A DNA stretch of 64,000 bases, from the NCBI GenBank assembly GCA_013368375.1, contig JAACJP010000032.1, positions 1-64,000 on the forward strand, given 5' to 3'. Each line of letters begins with the position of its first letter. Position 1 is the first letter of the stretch. This document shows, one piece after another, positions 41,039 to 51,627 of this stretch. The stretch is from Tricholomella constricta (lineage: Eukaryota; Basidiomycota; Agaricomycetes; Agaricales; Lyophyllaceae). A model generated the notes under the pieces. It did no database searches, had not been told where the DNA came from, and saw only the letters and a program-made list of their open reading frames with translations. The position numbers were made by a program, and so were the translations under genes.

Positions 41039-42967
41039 TCACACATCACCGGGTTCCTCTCTCAAAAACTCCCCGACGATGCCCATTTTCCTGCGAAGCT
41101 TGTCGACCTTTTCCTGGGGCAGAGCCTTCGTCATGAGATCTGCTGCCATATCTTCTGTGGAAATGAAAGTGGGATGGGTTTTGCCGTCGTACACGGCTTG
41201 ACGCAGCCAGAACCAGTGGCGATCAAGATGCTTGAGGTGCCCCATGTGCTCTGGGTGCTTCGAGACAGAGATCGCTGATTGGTTGTCCATGTTGAGTATC
41301 GAGGCTTTTGTCTGCGGTGTGCCAATGTCGGCTAAGAAATTCCTCAACCAGCAGAGCTCGCGGCCCGTCTCACTTGCGGCAATGAACTCGGCCTCTGTTG
41401 TGGAAAGTGCGACGACTGTCTGCAGGCGTGCAGACCAGCTGACAGCGCCACCAGCGACGGTAAGGAGCATACCGGAGGTGGAATGGCCATTGTCAACATT
41501 TCCACCATGGTCGGCATCGGCGAACGCGAGGAAGAGGGAAGAAGAGGGAGAAAGGCCGGTGATAATCGCGGAATATTCAATCTTGTAGTCCAGTGTACCG
41601 CGTATGTAGCGAAACAGGTGCTTAACTGCTTTCCAGTGTGCAGGACCGGGGAAAGCGTTAAAGCGACAAAGAACCCCGACAGCGAAAGCTATGTCAGGCC
41701 GAATGCACATGGCTAGGTAGAGAAGGGCACCGGTTGCTTGAATGTAGGGTATTTGGCGCATTTCTGCAATTTCCTCTGGGGTCTGAGGGCACTGCGCCTT
41801 GGAGAGACGGATTTGGGGGTCTAATGGTGTAGTAACTGCCTTGCAATCGAGCATGGAGAATTGTGAGAGAATCTCGATTGCATATGCGCGCTGGTCGATC
41901 CAAAGCTTTCGGTTTGGACGATCGCGTGTGACGCGAACACCTAGAAGACCAGTAGTCGGGCCAAGGTGGCGCAGTTTGAAATGTTTTCGTAGCTCAGCAA
42001 TGACATTGAGGATAGCAGGTCGGGACTTAGACACAATTGTCATGTCATCGACGTGCACGGGGATGATGATGCGAACGTCCTTACGGATGTAGACATATAC
42101 ACACGGGTCGGATGTGATTCGAACAAAGCCAAGGAGCAAAAATACCTCATGCATGCGCTTATGCCAAAGGTAGGCGCCTTGTTTGAGGCCATAGAGGCCT
42201 TTGTCGAGTACACAGACTGGGTCCCCGTCAGTGGGTAGGCGGGCGATCTCTGGAGGTATGATCTGAGAGAATCCCTCGGGGAACTTAAGATAAAGCTCTG
42301 CGTCGACGATACCATGTAGAAAAGCGGCAGAAATGTCGACAGATTCGAGATGCATGTCCTCTGAAGCAGCAAGAGCGAGGATAGTATGCACAGCATTCCA
42401 GTGTGCGGTTGGTGCAAAGGTTTCATCGAAATCTACACCTGGGCACTGGCTGAATCCTTGGTCAACAACACGAGCCTTAAAGCGTTCAATGGCACCATCG
42501 GGCAAGTGTTTGACCTTGAAAACCCATCTGGAACTGATGGCTTTCTTGCCTTCGGGGAGGTAAACAACACGCCATGTCCCGTTGGCTTGGAGCGCATTCA
42601 TCTCCTCGCACATGGCCTCATACCACTGCGCCGCATTTTCACTTGCCATCGCCTCCTTGTATGAACGAGGGTTCATATCATGTACTCCCACCTCATACGC
42701 CATCTCTGCACTGTAAGCGCAGATTGTGCCGAAGCCCCCGATGTCCAGCCCAGTCTCAACATATGCACGGCCAGCCATGAGCAGGGCTTCCGTGGAAAAG
42801 ACATTAAGCGCTAGGTTTACCTCATGCTCACCAGCGGCATCAATGTCTTCAACATGCACATCCCACAGATGGGCCTCGACAGGATTGGGGGGTGGAGGAT
42901 TAGGATCAGGGTCAGGTGGGGGAACTGGAGGACTGAGTGGCGATTCCTTTGCATCCTGGCAGCGCAC
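41039..42967 (-). CDS. Copia reverse transcriptase and RNase H
   Basis: A 642-codon open frame. RT of the RVT_2 type: SSRWVFKVKHLPDGAIERFK, ESVDISAAFLHGIVDAELYL, LYGLKQGAYLWHKRMHEVF, catalytic motif IIPVHVDDMTIV. RNase H: AFADADHGGNVDNG, LSTTEAEFIAASETGRELCW, LNMDNQSAIS and a final DLMTKALPQEKVDKL. It ends 28 bp before the 3' LTR. It is linked to integrase by a +/-1 frameshift near 42975; otherwise intact. Confidence 0.95.
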   Translation of the reverse strand: MRCQDAKESPLSPPVPPPDPDPNPPPPNPVEAHLWDVHVEDIDAAGEHEVNLALNVFSTEALLMAGRAYVETGLDIGGFGTICAYSAEMAYEVGVHDMNPRSYKEAMASENAAQWYEAMCEEMNALQANGTWRVVYLPEGKKAISSRWVFKVKHLPDGAIERFKARVVDQGFSQCPGVDFDETFAPTAHWNAVHTILALAASEDMHLESVDISAAFLHGIVDAELYLKFPEGFSQIIPPEIARLPTDGDPVCVLDKGLYGLKQGAYLWHKRMHEVFLLLGFVRITSDPCVYVYIRKDVRIIIPVHVDDMTIVSKSRPAILNVIAELRKHFKLRHLGPTTGLLGVRVTRDRPNRKLWIDQRAYAIEILSQFSMLDCKAVTTPLDPQIRLSKAQCPQTPEEIAEMRQIPYIQATGALLYLAMCIRPDIAFAVGVLCRFNAFPGPAHWKAVKHLFRYIRGTLDYKIEYSAIITGLSPSSSLFLAFADADHGGNVDNGHSTSGMLLTVAGGAVSWSARLQTVVALSTTEAEFIAASETGRELCWLRNFLADIGTPQTKASILNMDNQSAISVSKHPEHMGHLKHLDRHWFWLRQAVYDGKTHPTFISTEDMAADLMTKALPQEKVDKLRRKMGIVGEFLREEPGDV

Positions 42968-42981
42968 AGCCTCGTAGTATG

Positions 42982-45066
42982 CTAGATTAGGATTCGCTCA
43001 CGGCAAGGGCGTGGCTCAGCAGCCAGAGGTGGCGCAGGAGGAGGGACCAGATTCGCTGCCTCAGCAGGATCTGGTGGTGCTTCCACCGCTTCTGGAGCAT
43101 CTCCCACCGCTTCTGGAATGTCTCCCACCGCTTCTGGGAGCTCCTGCCTGTCTACAGTGGGCTGCACGGGCACGGGCATAGGCTCAGGCTCGGGCGTAGC
43201 AGGGTCTCCATCAGTGTCCCAAGGTACGAAGTCTTCAGGGTCTGTAAACTCGCTTGGATTAGGTGGTGAAGCAGGCGAGGAAGGGGAGAGACCGGGGAAG
43301 CTTGATTCGTCGAAGATTACATCGCGCGAAATGACGATCCTCTTTGTGCTGGGGATATAAATTTTCCATCCTGCGTGATCCCTGGGGTATCCGATAAAAA
43401 TACCATTAAGAGTGTGGCCCTGTAAACTCTTGCACTTGTCGCGACCGATGAGGACATATGCACGGCAGCCAAAGACGCAAAGGTGCCCAACCGTTGGCTT
43501 TTGTCATTTGAACGCTTCAAAGGGGGTTGTATCCTTTGGTAGTGCAGAGGTAGGTGAGTGATGGTGGACATGGCGAATGCAATTCAGCGCATGGTTCCAG
43601 AAGCTCTCAGGAAGGTTAGCTTCATGGATCATCAAGGTAATTGCCTCAGAAAGAGTGCGGTTAAGGCGCTCTGCAACACCGTTCTGCTGTGGGGTTGCCC
43701 GAGTAGTATACTCGATGCGAATGCCTTCCTCCTTGCAAAGTTGAATTAGCTTCGCGGAGGTGTACTCACCGCCCTCGTCGTTATGGAAGCATCTGATTTT
43801 CCGACCAGTCTGGCACTCCACCAATGCTTTGTAGATCAAGAAGGCTGCAAAAAGATCGCTCTTTTTCAGCATTTCATATGCTTCCATCCAACGTGTCTTG
43901 TCATCTGTGAAAGTTGCCCAGTACCTGCATCCTGTCCCATGACCGGCAACTGGCATTGGGCCATGCACATCGCTGAAAATGCGACCAAGCACTTCGTCGG
44001 CACGCTCGGCTGTCTTGGGAAATGGTAATCGGTGCTGTTTGCCATGTATACATGATTCGCAGATCTTGGGCATGCGTGCAGTAGATGTGAGTTTGAGGTC
44101 AGTGGTGAGTTCCTCATTGATTAGCTGGTTGACGCGGTCATGGCCAAGGTGACACATCCGGCGGTGGAGGAGCGTATGATCGACAACGATAGCATGGGAT
44201 GCAGACTGTGCTAATGCACAGGGAGGAATCGGTGGGGGAATGTTTGGGATTGTTCTTCCATCCAGATAGGCAGTGAGTGTCGAGTCTACCGTCGCTGCGA
44301 AGACAAGTGTATTATTCAAGTTGAAGGAAACTTTGCGGCCTCGAAAAGTCACGACGAAACCTCGGTTCGCAGTCAGGGAGAGAACAGACAGTAGATTGTT
44401 GGATAATGTGGGTACAAAAAGGACATTTGTGATTAGAACCTCCCGTAGATTCCTGTCCTTCCCAGTCCCCTTCGGTTGAAATCGCACAGATCCCTTTCCA
44501 GCAGAATAGATGATGTTGCCGTCGGCGAGGCGGATTGGGACTCTCCATGGTTTGAAGTCGCTCGAGAACCACTTGCGATGTGGGGTCATATGGGCAGTGG
44601 CCCCAGAGTCTGCATTCCAGAGAGTGTCAGACGGTGACGGGGATGGGGGGGAAGATCGACAAACAGCGGCGTCAGCCTTGACGGCAGGGCCGTCACAGCC
44701 TTCCTCTGTTTTCGCGTCGGCCTTCGCAGCATTGGCACTGCAACATCCACCCCGGTCCTTCTTCTGTGAACCTCCACCCTGTGAGTCCTTCTTTGCGTCC
44801 TTCTTCGCGTGTGTGCATGCAGATTCGAGTCGCGGGCAGTTGGTGACAGTGTGGCCTCCATCGCAGAGGTAACACTTGATGATGCATGCGGCGGCAAGGG
44901 CAATCATGGCAGCAGCGGCTTCGGCTTCCTCTTCTGCTCCACGACGTTGAACTTCCTCAGTGTGGAAGGCTTCGAGGACGGAATCCTTGGTGAGGCTAGT
45001 GAGCATAAGGATGGACGATATGAAGGAATTGAATTCATCACGGGGGAGTGCTCGAATCATCGCCAT
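42982..45066 (-). pseudogene. Copia gag end, protease and integrase
   Basis: From 45066: a CCHC knuckle CYLCDGGHTVTNC, protease WNADSGATAHM, the pre-integrase HHCC module (LLHRRMCHLGHDRVNQL..CESCIHGKQ), and integrase with FSDVHGPM, HNDEGGEYTSAKL and TPQQNGVAERLNRTLSEA. A TGA at 43504-43506 interrupts it, in the phrase EAFK-stop-QKPTVGHLC, fitting CGA to TGA. The same frame then continues to 42982 through PSTKRIVISRDV and a Pro/Glu-rich linker. Confidence 0.9.
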
Positions 45067-45584
45067 AATTGCGAGTCATCGAGGATGTCGAGCGTGTAAG
45101 TTTTGACAATGTTGCCGGAGGAGTCTAGAGTATCTGGGGGACGGAGCGACTTGACACGCTGCATAGCCCCTTCAACGCGAGTGGTGAGGTCAGTCAAAGA
45201 CTCGTCATCTCTTTTGCGGATGCTAAAGAGATTGCTGAGGGAGTTGAATCGGGCGTTTGGGGCGGACTTGCTGTGGACAAGGCGGAGCTTCTCCCACATG
45301 GTGGCGGGTTGATTCCGAATGGCATCTACATGTATCTTGTTCCCTTCATCAAGCCACTGGTAAATTTCGCCAGCAGCCTGATCACTGCGCAGGTTGAAAG
45401 CGTTGGTAGCGGCGAGGGCAGCAGCATCCAATGGATTCGGGGACGGCGCCTTCTCCTCACCCGTTACAATCTGAGATCCTCCAATGGACATGAGGCGTCC
45501 GAACATAGACTTCTCCCATTCAGTGTACTTGATCCTCCCCATCTTGGAGATCGGGGATCGAGAGGAATAAGTATCTTCCGACAT
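45057..45584 (-). CDS. Copia gag N-terminal part
   Basis: A 175-codon frame with the fungal Copia gag signature: KYTEWEKSMFGRLMSIG, AAGEIYQWLDEGNKIHVDAI, MWEKLRLVHSKSAPNARFNS and DDESLTDLTTRVEGAMQR. It ends at DDSQLWR and the next frame opens 10 bp upstream with MAMIRALPRDEF, which is the normal continuation, so one base was gained or lost (or a frameshift is used). Confidence 0.85.
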   Translation of the reverse strand: MSEDTYSSRSPISKMGRIKYTEWEKSMFGRLMSIGGSQIVTGEEKAPSPNPLDAAALAATNAFNLRSDQAAGEIYQWLDEGNKIHVDAIRNQPATMWEKLRLVHSKSAPNARFNSLSNLFSIRKRDDESLTDLTTRVEGAMQRVKSLRPPDTLDSSGNIVKTYTLDILDDSQLWR

Positions 45585-45710
45585 AGTGAGAGTTGCGAGA
45601 ATCCAAGCTGCGACAGTAAATGGAGCAGATTTTCAAGAGGGGGCTGCGACGTTGTGAAAACGGAGCGGGGTAGATTGTCGGTGGATGTCTGGGGTGCGGG
45701 GCCCATAACC

Positions 45711-45922
45711 TGTTGAAGGAGGTTACGCGCAGCGGCAGACTGAGACTGAGACGGATCTAAAAAGGGACGTCGAGTCGGGACGTGATGATACAAAAGGACT
45801 GGGGTCCGTGTATTTGTGTAAGTGTAAGAACTAAAGAATATACGGTGCCCCGATGGAAAGATAAGAAATGGTCACGTGAGAGAAAGGTGGTGTCCGTGGC
45901 GCTTGCAACCACACCCACAACA
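45711..45922 (-). repeat. 5' LTR of the Copia element
   Basis: 212 bp; ends CCTTCAACA, followed inside by GGTTATGGGCCC, which stands where the primer site is expected. Confidence 0.9.
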
Positions 45923-45927
45923 CTTGG

Positions 45928-48056
45928 AAGCCTTGACCAGTTGAGCCGCCTTAGCAACTGCATCTTCTTGTGCGCCGTCACGATTGCCCTTGCGAAATGC
46001 TTTTACCACATCGTCCTCCTCTCCGACTAGTACAAGACCCTCAGTCGCGCGAATCACGAAGAACTTGGGCTTGAGGAGCACGATGTCGGCATTGTCGCCG
46101 CTTCCATCCCCATGATCAGCGCATCGTGATAGCGCGTCGGGTTTGCCCATGCTGCGTCCAGGACGGTGGTGGAGGGCAAAGTCGAAGTTGGCGAGGTAGA
46201 GCGACCATCGGGCTTGCCGCCGATTGAGTTTCTTCGCGGTGAGGAAGTACTCAAGGTTCTTGTGGTCGGTCCAGATCTCCACCTTGTGCTTTGCGCCCTC
46301 AACGAAGTGCCGCCACTCCTCCAGAGACCAGATGATTGCTAGCATCTCCTTGTCATGGATCTCGTAGTTCCGCTCGACTGCGTTCAAGCTCTTCGAGTAG
46401 AACGCAACCGGGTGCCACTTGCCATCGGACGGTGCTCTTGCAACAGGACCGCGCCCGTCGCGAAGTCGGACGAGTCGGCTTCGATGTTGTACGGTCGGTT
46501 GTCATCGGGGAACATGAGGACTGGCCCCGACGTGATCGCAGACTTCAGAAGGGCAAAGGCCGACTGCTCCGACTCTCCCCATCGCCAGGTGACGTCTTTG
46601 CCAGTCAAGTCGAACAGGGGTCTGGCGTGGTGCGAGAAGTCCTGGATGAACCGTCGGTAGAAATTGGTGAAGCCTAGGAACACTTGCACCTCTTTCTTGT
46701 TCTTCGGCGCCAGCCATTCTGACACTCCAGCGACCTTAACTGGATCCATTTCTGCTTGCCCGTGCAAGATGATCAGCCCAAGATACTCAATCTTGGTCTG
46801 CTCGAACTCGCCTTTCTCGGGTTTAAGAACAACTGATGTTCGCGGAGTCAGTCCAATACGAGTCGCGCGACCCGACGGTGCTCCTCGAGAATCTTGGTGT
46901 AAATCAAGATGTCGTCGAGGTACACGCAAACAACACCTTCGGCGATCAGATCGCAAAAGATATCATTCATCATGGTCTGCAATGTCGCTGGGCTGTTCGT
47001 GAGGCCGAAGAACATGACAAGCGGCTCGAAGAGACCACGGTTCGTCCGAAACGCTGCCTTCCACTCGTCGTCTTCCTTGATCCGAACATTGTTGTACCCC
47101 CATCGGACGTCCAACTTGGTGAAGTACCGCGCGCCGCAAAGGTTATTCACCAATTTGCTAATGAGGGGCAGCAGGTACCGATTCTTCACCGTAAGCGCGT
47201 TGAGCGTCCGATAGTCCTGCACCAGTCAGAGCGTCCTGTCCTTCTTCTTGATGGAGAACACTGGCGATGCCATGGGCGACTTCGACAGTTGGATCCGACC
47301 CGACTCGAGGTTCTCTTTGAGGAACATGTCGAGCTCAAATTGTTCCGTGGGCAACAGGGGGTAGACCTTCGTTCCAGTTGGCAACACGCCTGGCTCCAGC
47401 TCAATCGCGTGGTCCCACTGTTTGCGATCGGGAAGTTCATCAAACACGACTTTGGAGAAGACATCTTCAAAGTCATGGAGATGGGTCGGGACTGCATCGC
47501 AGAACGACTTGGGCACAGAGTTCGCAGCATGCACTTCAGCGAGTCGCTCCGATGTCGTTTGACTGGCACGAATATGCGCTTCAGTCGGAAGGGGGTGGAT
47601 CGCAGTCGTGAAGATGCGATCGCCATTCAGGAAGGTTTTTACGAGGAAGTCGTCCAACTCTGGATCAGGTTCTTCCAAGATCTGGGTGTAGGGGAGGAAC
47701 TCGTCCATGTCAGAGTCGTCCTCGACGTAGGGGCTGGTCGGGGCACACAGATCAGGCTCTGTGGTCGGAATCCCTTCTGCCCGACAGGCCTGAATGGCAG
47801 CTCGCAATTTGGTGCACGAGCACCGCTCCTCCTTTGCCTCAACCTTGCAGGTGTCGCAATGCATTGGCACCCGACTTATTTTCACCTTTTTTGTTGCCCA
47901 ATCGATGTCAGGGTTGTGGTCGCAGAGCCAGGTAAACCCGAGGATGAGATCCTTTTTCCCGATGCCTGCGACTGCAAACACCCGCTCGGAGTGACTGTCA
48001 TAGCGCAAAACCGTGTCTACAACATATTCAATGGCACCCGCTGCATTAGGGGTTCC
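45928..48056 (-). pseudogene. Element D protease end, reverse transcriptase and RNase H
   Basis: Protease remainder (GIGKKDLILGFTWLCDHNPDID), RT with [29 protein letters not shown] and [13 protein letters not shown], then IEADSSDFATGAVL, ERNYEIHDKEMLAIIWSLEE and WTDHKNLEYFL of RNase H. Lesions: TGA at 47226-47228 and 46848-46850, both fitting CGA to TGA, and frameshifts near 46820 and 46430. It joins 40738 across the Copia element and 58175 across insertion E. Confidence 0.9.
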
Positions 48057-48378
48057 TGTCACGACCGCCCCTAAACCCTACATATTCCCACGAATCACCG
48101 TACTTAAGATGGCACCACTTCCCCTAGAGACCTCACCTCGATATTACCTATTGTTAAGACTAGTTCTCGTTCTCGTTCTCGTTTCTCTCTCTCTCTCTCA
48201 ATCTATTCGGCTTCACACTCGTATCACTTGAGCTTGTTCGTTCGAATCAGCCCCGGTGAACACCTTCGTCAACACTCACGACCTCCGAACACTCCTTCGT
48301 AGGCCGTCTTCCTTGACGAACGTCAGGCCTGTCCGCTTCGGTGGTTCCAGAATAACTCTGTAACCGGCGTGCTACACA
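48057..48378 (+). repeat. LTR-like copy X of insertion E
   Basis: 322 bp starting TGTCACGACCGCCCCTAAAC and ending GTGCTACACA. Copy Y follows after 4 bp. Confidence 0.7.
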
Positions 48379-48382
48379 GGTC

Positions 48383-48717
48383 TGTCACGACCGCCCCTAA
48401 ACTCGCAATCACTTACGCTTTCCCACGCACGTCCACCATATATATGATGGCACCACTTCTTTTCAGACTCTTTACCTCGATATTACCATTTGTTAAGACC
48501 AGTTCCCGTTCTCGTTCTCGTTTCTATCTCTCTTTCTCAATATACTTGGCTTCACACTCGTATCACCTGAACTCGTTCGATCGAATTAGCTCCGGTGAAC
48601 TCCTTCGTCAACGCTCACGACCTCTGAATCTCCTTTCGAAGGCCGTTTTCCTTGACGAACGTCAGGCCTGTCTGCTTCAGTGGTTCCAGAGTACATCTGT
48701 AACCGATGTGCTACGCA
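48383..48717 (+). repeat. LTR-like copy Y of insertion E
   Basis: 335 bp, same start, ending GTGCTACGCA. Clearly diverged from X (many substitutions and short indels), so X and Y are not a recent duplication. Y lies 51 bp before the gag ATG region and is the likelier working 5' LTR. Confidence 0.7.
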
Positions 48718-48768
48718 GAGTCCTAACAAGGTCCTAACATAATATCGAGGTCTCCCCACCCACCGGAC

Positions 48769-51569
48769 ATGTCCTCGACGATAGTGGAGCCCAACACCAC
48801 AGTCCGCTATCAAAACTTCGAAGGTCCCTCTTTCACACAAAGAAGACCTTCACCACCACCTTTCGAAACCTCCCCTGCCTCAACAGGACACATGATGCAA
48901 GGGACCTTCGGAACCAACAGGTCCAGGCTGGAACACAACATTTTCCAACCAGGCCAACACGAGGGGGACTTTTCCTCAGCCAGTCAGGACCCTCGACGAC
49001 CCCTACCCTGGACCCCCTCGAACGTATTCAACCCGTCCTACCAACTCGCCACCCCCAACTATCCCCCCTTACCACCATCCACAACGGCCTCCGGACCTCC
49101 GCCTTCAAGTAACCAGACTCCCGGGTCATACTACGAAAGGTTGAGGCACCCGGAGATGTTCCAGAGGAGGGATAGGGCTCGGGAGGAGGGACAGGGACAT
49201 TTCGCTCGTCAACAAAACCCCTTTCTACATGGTTCAGACCACGAAAGAATACTCTATGAGCTCCGCATGACGCGGGAAGAGTTTTCACGACAAGCGCATG
49301 AGCTCCTAGTCGAAACCATGGGGATGGATCATCAACCCCGAACACCGGAACAATGGGCCAACCTCGTGCTGTCAACCATGCAACTACACGAAACCCATCG
49401 ACTACCCCCACAACTGACGGTGTTGTTGCAAATGGGGGGAAACGAAAGAAGATTACATGCCCTGGCTGGAGAAATCCAGACGTCCAACGAAGGAAGAAGA
49501 TTCTCCGACCCCCAAAGCGCGGGACGATCCTTCCACATGCCAATACAGGAGCCCGTTCCCTCCAGAATCGAAACTAGATTCGAAGAGCCTCCATGAGCGA
49601 CAAGCACTGTCAATACACAGACAGCTTCAGCTCTACTCAGGAGAATGAACCAAGGGAACGCACCTCCCCAGCCAAGAAGGGTTCGAACCCATCGTCACGC
49701 TAGGGACAGACGCTCGAAGAGCTCCGACATTCGGGTTCTGGGGAACCCACAACTTACAAAGAATCCCCAAAGAGAACCCCTCTTTCGAAGGACCATTTTC
49801 CAGGCCAAATTCGGGTTTTCAGGGCCCACAGAGGACCTTCGCAAATCAAGAAGGAGTACCTCCGAGGGAACCCGAGAACATTCCCCTACCTTCGTCGGAA
49901 CAGGGAACCCCAACACCGCTATCGTACGCTCACAGCTACGAATTACGCGAAGAAAACCGGGAAGGAGGGGAGGGAACACCCCCTAGAGCACGAGAAGACT
50001 GGTGCCAAACACCACCTCACCTGGCGAATCAGAACAGGAGGTCACCGCAAGGCCCACGCCCAATCTCCCCAAGAGAACGACGTGGAATCAGAGCGGACCC
50101 CGGCCCCGGTCAAAATGTAAACATCCTCAACGGAAGGCAAGGGACCCAACAACAATTCCCCCAGTTCGAACAATACAGAACTGGCTACAACCCCGGACCA
50201 GCCCCACCCATACCCGGCGGACGACCGAACCCCCAGTACAACGGACCACCTCCACAGCCCCAACCACCTCCGGAATCTTCGGGACCATCTACCCCGAGAG
50301 GAAATCAATGGGAAAACGGCCCCGGGGGACCAGGAGAGGGAGGAGGAGGTTATGGAGGAGGAGGGGGAGGTCCTGGTGGAGGTGGAGGAGGTCCCGGATG
50401 GGGAGGAGGAGGTCACGGAGGAGGAGGAGGAGGAGGCCCACCCAGAAATCTGGGAGGAGGCCAATTCGCAAACCCTCAACGACCCCCACCTCCACCGCAA
50501 CAACTCTTAGGTCCAAACCAAAACCTGACCCCGGAACAGTACTGACACCTCCCAAACCTGGAATCGAAAATCGACATCAGGAAACCGGACCCCTTCACCG
50601 GAAAGGAACCGAGGAGATGGAAAACCTTTGTCACGGAATGCCTGGTAACGTTTCAAGCCAAGGCGATTATCTACAAACAGGACCACCTGAAAGTATCATT
50701 CGCGAGCTCCTACTTAAAGGATGGAGCCATGGACTACTTCCGCCTGCAACTCACGTACAACCCGCAACACCCAATGTTCACGAACTAGGAAGGGTTTGTA
50801 CACGAATTGGGATCATGCTTCGGCATACCGAACTCCAGGGTGGAAGCCGAGAATAACATCTCATGACTGAAAATGAAGGAATGGGAGAAATTCACAGCCT
50901 TCATCATCAAATTCGAACAAGAAGCATACGAAACAGGCTGGAACTGGGTAGCGCTACAGTTCACGCTCCGAAAAGCGCTCCCCCTGCGAATCCTCAACGT
51001 CCTGGCCATCGCACCAAGTCCCGCAACCTACGAAGGTTACAGAGATCTGGTCACTCAAATCGACCGGAGGTACTGGGAACATCGCGTAGAAAGTCCAGTC
51101 CTACAAACCTCTCTGGGCGAATAACGTGAATGCCTCCAACACCTCCGCACGACCTCCGATCGGACCTTCAGCGGGCCCCGCACACCGCACGACATCGGAA
51201 ACGACTCAAGGAAACAGGAACGCACGCTTGAACGCCGAAAGTCATGACCAGGACCCGGACACAGGTAAGGAAGGTAAGGCGCAGGATCAAGAAATCGCAT
51301 GGGACGACGAAGAAGCCCTACAAGCCAACAATTTCGGTTTCAAGAAGTCAACACGCCCCTGGGTGAAGATCGACGAAGACGTAAAGCAACAACGGATTCG
51401 GGACAAGGCTTGCATCCTATGTGGTAACCTGGAACACTGGATGCGCGACTGCCTGACAGCAAACACCATGGGCAGAGCGACCTACGTCATCGGCGACGAC
51501 ATCTTCGAATTTCACCACAAGGCAGAAGAGGGAAACACAGAGGCGATTCAGGACTTGCCCGGGCTCTGA
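48769..51569 (+). pseudogene. Insertion E gag, frameshifted
   Basis: The ATG at 48769 opens 275 codons of Pro/Ser/Gln-rich sequence with a helical part (ILYELRMTREEFSRQAHELL). Then frames change repeatedly to about 50,520, with a purine-rich Gly-repeat stretch at 50,325-50,450. The gag core is recognisable (IRKPDPFTGKEPRRWKTFV, YLKDGAMDYFRLQL, FEQEAYETGWNWVALQ), with a TAG and a TGA inside. A CCHC knuckle CILCGNLEHWMRDC ends it near 51460. Pol downstream is intact, so gag decay or several real frameshifts must be considered. Confidence 0.8.
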
Positions 51570-51627
51570 ATCGCGACGATCTAAAACCGGACTTAACTCG
51601 ACACTACGCGCAACGGCATTATCGACA

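Larger units (their letters stand above)
40744..45922 (-). mobile_element. Copia element, full length, inserted in element D
   Basis: LTRs at 45711-45922 (5', 212 bp) and 40744-41011 (3', 268 bp). Target duplication CTTGG at 40739-40743 and 45923-45927. The order gag, protease, integrase, RT, RNase H is that of Ty1/Copia. Apart from a 56-bp insertion in the 3' LTR, the LTRs differ at six sites, all CG against TG or CA. A few stops and frameshifts break the polyprotein. Confidence 0.95.

Noticed and set aside
46836..48074. 412-codon plus-strand ORF
   Set aside because: It is the antisense of the clearly conserved minus-strand protease and reverse transcriptase of element D; no protein motif of its own.
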